Assembly: GCA_902615625.1 (NCBI GenBank)
Contig: CACMPM010000002.1
Coordinates: forward strand, 1-64,000
DNA: 64,000 nucleotides
Direction: 5' to 3'
Source: an uncultured Alphaproteobacteria bacterium
GTDB lineage: Bacteria; Pseudomonadota; Alphaproteobacteria; HIMB59; GCA-002718135
The notes beneath the pieces are model-generated. The model was not told the origin of the DNA and made no database searches. It was given only the letters and a program-made list of their open reading frames with translations. Shown here one piece after another: positions 60,940 to 64,000 of the stretch. The position numbers and the translations under genes are program-made. Positions within the stretch are counted from its first letter, which is position 1. Every line of letters begins with the position of its first letter.

Positions 60940-62427
60940 TTGAAATATTATATTGCAATTGACGCTGGGACTTCAGTTATTAAGGCTGTAATATTCAATA
61001 CAAATTTCAAACAAATAAATTCTTATAGTATAAAAAATCCAGTACTAACTGACAAATTTGGTAAATCTGAAATTGAAATGGAAAAATTTTGGTTACTTAC
61101 TGCAAGGTGTATTAAGCTATTAATAAAGAAATCTAAAATTCAATCACAATCAATTATTGGTTTAGGCATAACCGGAAATATGGTTGGGTTTTGGTCTATT
61201 AATAATAAAAATAAACCAGTAAGAAATGCAATTTTGTGGAATGACACAAGAAGTCAAAAAATTTTTACTAATAAAAAAATATTTGATCAAATTTATAAAA
61301 TTACAGGTTCTATTGCACAATATGGCTGTACTATACCTATTCTAAAGTGGATGACTAAGTTTGAAAAAGAAAATTTAACAAAAATTAAATATATCTTAAC
61401 TTGTAAAGATTGGTTAAGATTTAAATTAACAGGAAATATAAATAATGATGAAACAGAAGTTTCAGTATATCCAGGAGATATAAAAAATAAAAAATTATCA
61501 AAAAAGATTTTCAAAATATTTAATCTAAACACTAAATATTTTAAACTTTTTCCAAAAATAAAAAAATCAAATGAATTAGGTGGATACGTTACTAAAAATT
61601 CATCAAAATTAACTAATTTAAAAATTGGTACGCCAGTGATTATAGGATGTGGTGATGTAATAGCTTCAATATTAGGAGCTGGAGGAATTAACCATAATAA
61701 AAAAATAAGTATAGTTGGAACTACATGTCACAATATTATAGTTAAAAATAATTCAAAAATATCTAAAGACGGTTCAGGATTATTTTTTGCTTCTTTAAAT
61801 AATACTTGGTTAGAAACTAAAATAAACGTTGCAGGAACTACTAATATTGATTGGGTTATTAATAATTTCTACAAAAATTCAAAAAAGTATTCAAATAAAA
61901 TTAAAATAATTAATAATTTTGAAAAAAAATATTTAACTTTCAATAATCCAGAAAATTCATTGATATTTCTTCCTTATATAAATTATGGAGGATCTATATC
62001 TCCATTTGTAAATTTAAATTCTAAAGCGGAAATTTTTGGAATTTTACCACATCATAATAATTTTGATATTATGACTGCTTGTTACGAAGGTTTAGCATTA
62101 TCTATTAAAGATTGTTTTGCTAATAAAATTAAATCTAAAGACATTCTTTATCTTGCAGGAGGTGCATCAAAAAGTAAAATTTTACCTCAATTAATTTCAA
62201 GTATTTTAAATATTAATGTTAAAATTTTAACTAATTCAGAATTGGGTGCACTAGGTATTGTATTCTTAATTGACAGTTACTTGCATCAAAAAGATTTAAA
62301 AAAATTGATTAACAATCATCAAAATATTGGTCATATTTACACACCCCAAAGAAAACAATCCAAATATCTTAATAATAAATATCAAAAATATAAAAAATTA
62401 AGAGAGTCATTGAATAATATTTGGTGA
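60940..62427 (+). CDS. FGGY family carbohydrate kinase (TTG start)
   Basis: YIAIDAGTSVIKAVIFN; NAILWNDTRSQK; ILYLAGGASKSKILPQLISSILNINV. Confidence 0.9.
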   Translation: MKYYIAIDAGTSVIKAVIFNTNFKQINSYSIKNPVLTDKFGKSEIEMEKFWLLTARCIKLLIKKSKIQSQSIIGLGITGNMVGFWSINNKNKPVRNAILWNDTRSQKIFTNKKIFDQIYKITGSIAQYGCTIPILKWMTKFEKENLTKIKYILTCKDWLRFKLTGNINNDETEVSVYPGDIKNKKLSKKIFKIFNLNTKYFKLFPKIKKSNELGGYVTKNSSKLTNLKIGTPVIIGCGDVIASILGAGGINHNKKISIVGTTCHNIIVKNNSKISKDGSGLFFASLNNTWLETKINVAGTTNIDWVINNFYKNSKKYSNKIKIINNFEKKYLTFNNPENSLIFLPYINYGGSISPFVNLNSKAEIFGILPHHNNFDIMTACYEGLALSIKDCFANKIKSKDILYLAGGASKSKILPQLISSILNINVKILTNSELGALGIVFLIDSYLHQKDLKKLINNHQNIGHIYTPQRKQSKYLNNKYQKYKKLRESLNNIW

Positions 62428-62498
62428 AAGTCTCTAATTTAGTTGATAATATTAGTATATTTATATTAAAATATTAATCATAAATTAAGTGAGGAAAA

Positions 62499-63770
62499 AT
62501 GAATAAAATATTATTATTTTTTATTACAATTCTATTTTCTTTTAATGCTTATGCTGTAACGAATGTTACTTTTTGGCATATGGAAGGTGTTCCACATAGA
62601 GTTGATAGAATTCAGACATTAATAGATGAGTTTAATTCTGCAAATCCAGATATTAATGTAACTCAAGAAGTTCAAAACTGGGGTGAAATTTATGCGAAAG
62701 CACCTGCATCAGTAGCTGCTGGAACTGCCCCTGAAATATTAGTTGGTATTCCAGATTTTACTCCTATACTTGCTGATATGGGTGCAGCACAACCTGTAGA
62801 GGATTTTGTTGCAGAACTAGATTCAAAATATGGTTTTTATCAAAAAGCACTTGATCAATATACTTACAATGGTCACACTTGGGCTGTTCCTTTATGGAAC
62901 ATGGGTTTATCACTTTGGTATAGAAAAAGTGATTTTGAAGCTGCTGGAATTGAACCTCCAAAAACTTGGTCTGATCTAAAAAAAGCTGCTAAGGCTTTAA
63001 CTAAAGATGGTGTTTATGGAATAGGTCTTCCTGGTAACAAACAACTTTATACTGATCAAACAATTTATAGTTTTATGGTTAATTCAGGTGCAGAAGAAAT
63101 TTATAATGCTGATGGTACTTTGAGATTTGATAACCCTGAAACTGTAGCAGCTTATGATGTCTATAAAGAATTATATCAATATTCAGCACCAGATGCTGCA
63201 AACTGGACTTGGGGAGAAGCTGAAGCTTGCTTTGCTAGTAAAGGTTGTGCAATGATATTGCAGTTTACTGTAATTTCTACATATGACTCACAAGCTGGTG
63301 GCGATGCTAGTGACTTAGGTGTTATTCAAATACCACACGCAAATGGTAAACATCACAAAGCTGGAACTGTTTCATATGTTAATTCTGCAATGATTATGAC
63401 TGATGATGAAGCAAAAATGGAAGCTTCTAAAAAGTTTTTAAGTTTCTTAATGGAGCCTGGAAACTATGGAAGATTTATTAATATGGAACCAGGATTATTT
63501 TTACCAATAACTGAAGCCGGAAGTCAAGATTCAACTTATTGGGATGATCCTGTAGTTGTAAAATATAAATCACAAGTAGAAACGATGTTAGACAACTCTA
63601 CAAGAGGAAGTTTATTTGGTTTCACGAATGGTAATACTTTTACAAGTATATCTTCTATATCAGCTCAGAATTTATTAGCTCAAACTCTTCAACTAACTTT
63701 AATCGATGGCAAAAGTGCAAAAGATGCAGTTAATGAAGGTATGGAAATAATGACTGAAGCTATTGAATAA
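62499..63770 (+). CDS. Extracellular sugar-type solute-binding protein (ABC transporter)
   Basis: Signal peptide; NVTFWHMEGVPHRVDRIQTLIDEFNSANPDINV; VPLWNMGLSLWYRKSDFEAAGIEPPKTWSDLKKAAKALT. Confidence 0.93.
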   Translation: MNKILLFFITILFSFNAYAVTNVTFWHMEGVPHRVDRIQTLIDEFNSANPDINVTQEVQNWGEIYAKAPASVAAGTAPEILVGIPDFTPILADMGAAQPVEDFVAELDSKYGFYQKALDQYTYNGHTWAVPLWNMGLSLWYRKSDFEAAGIEPPKTWSDLKKAAKALTKDGVYGIGLPGNKQLYTDQTIYSFMVNSGAEEIYNADGTLRFDNPETVAAYDVYKELYQYSAPDAANWTWGEAEACFASKGCAMILQFTVISTYDSQAGGDASDLGVIQIPHANGKHHKAGTVSYVNSAMIMTDDEAKMEASKKFLSFLMEPGNYGRFINMEPGLFLPITEAGSQDSTYWDDPVVVKYKSQVETMLDNSTRGSLFGFTNGNTFTSISSISAQNLLAQTLQLTLIDGKSAKDAVNEGMEIMTEAIE

Positions 63771-63784
63771 TTTAATAATTTTTT

Positions 63785-63809
63785 CAGCACCTCTCCATAA
63801 GAGGTGCTG
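63785..63809 (+). terminator. Intergenic hairpin between binding protein and permease (terminator/attenuator or processing stem-loop)
   Basis: CAGCACCTCT-CCATA-AGAGGTGCTG, perfect 10-bp stem; weak T tract after it. Confidence 0.75.
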
Positions 63810-63817
63810 TTAATTCT

Positions 63818-64000
63818 GTGAAAAAAAATAATATTGAAGGTTGGTTATTTGTATCTCCATTAATTATTTGGATATCTCTTGTTATTTTAGTTCCAATTTA
63901 TATAGCATTTGAATTAAGCTTATTTAATGTAAAGATTATTGGTACATCAGGAAAATTTGTAGGAATTGATAATTATATAAAATTACTTGGTAAGTCTAAA
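63818..64000 (+). CDS. Sugar ABC transporter permease, N-terminal part (truncated by window edge)
   Basis: GTG start, VKKNNIEGWLFVSPLIIWISLVILVPIYIAFELSLFNVKIIGTSGKFVGIDNYIKLLG. Confidence 0.88.
   Translation, partial: MKKNNIEGWLFVSPLIIWISLVILVPIYIAFELSLFNVKIIGTSGKFVGIDNYIKLLGKSK

Noticed and set aside
42012-62961. Overlapping ORFs at 42012, 45691, 53715, 55993, 59417, 61293, 62764
   Set aside because: Inside or antisense to genes with clear family motifs, or an alternative frame of the 59166 gene.

Overview
This is an AT-rich, densely packed chromosomal segment. Gene content and compactness suggest a streamlined marine alphaproteobacterium; that is inference, since no rRNA is present. No mobile element, CRISPR array or prophage was seen. 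The first ~24 kb is mostly housekeeping: secD (partial)-secF, sodB, uvrA, ssb, gyrA, coaD, tRNA-Lys, recG, sdhE-like, mfd, tRNA-Ser, cell-wall enzymes, tmk-holB-metG-tatD-MBL hydrolase. The rest is accessory: a possible catabolic run (hydroxyacid dehydrogenase, SMP-30 lactonase, pterin dehydratase, M81 protein), SelO, two Fe/2OG oxygenases, four EamA permeases, an orphan TupA-like binding protein, a three-gene set resembling D-apiose oxidation genes joined to a TTC38-like TPR protein, and the start of a sugar ABC operon. The two most interesting loci are: (1) 54.25-57.7 kb, where two tandem glutamine-riboswitch-like (glnA/Downstream-peptide class) aptamers are followed by a long hairpin that buries the start codon of a 20-codon ORF, which overlaps a circularly permuted ATP-grasp / alpha-E / transglutaminase-like operon; and (2) 42.9-45.5 kb, a single 870-aa protein that appears to fuse two cyclic-nucleotide-binding-like domains, a PlsC-like acyltransferase and an SGNH hydrolase. 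All functional calls come from reading the translations; no database search was run.
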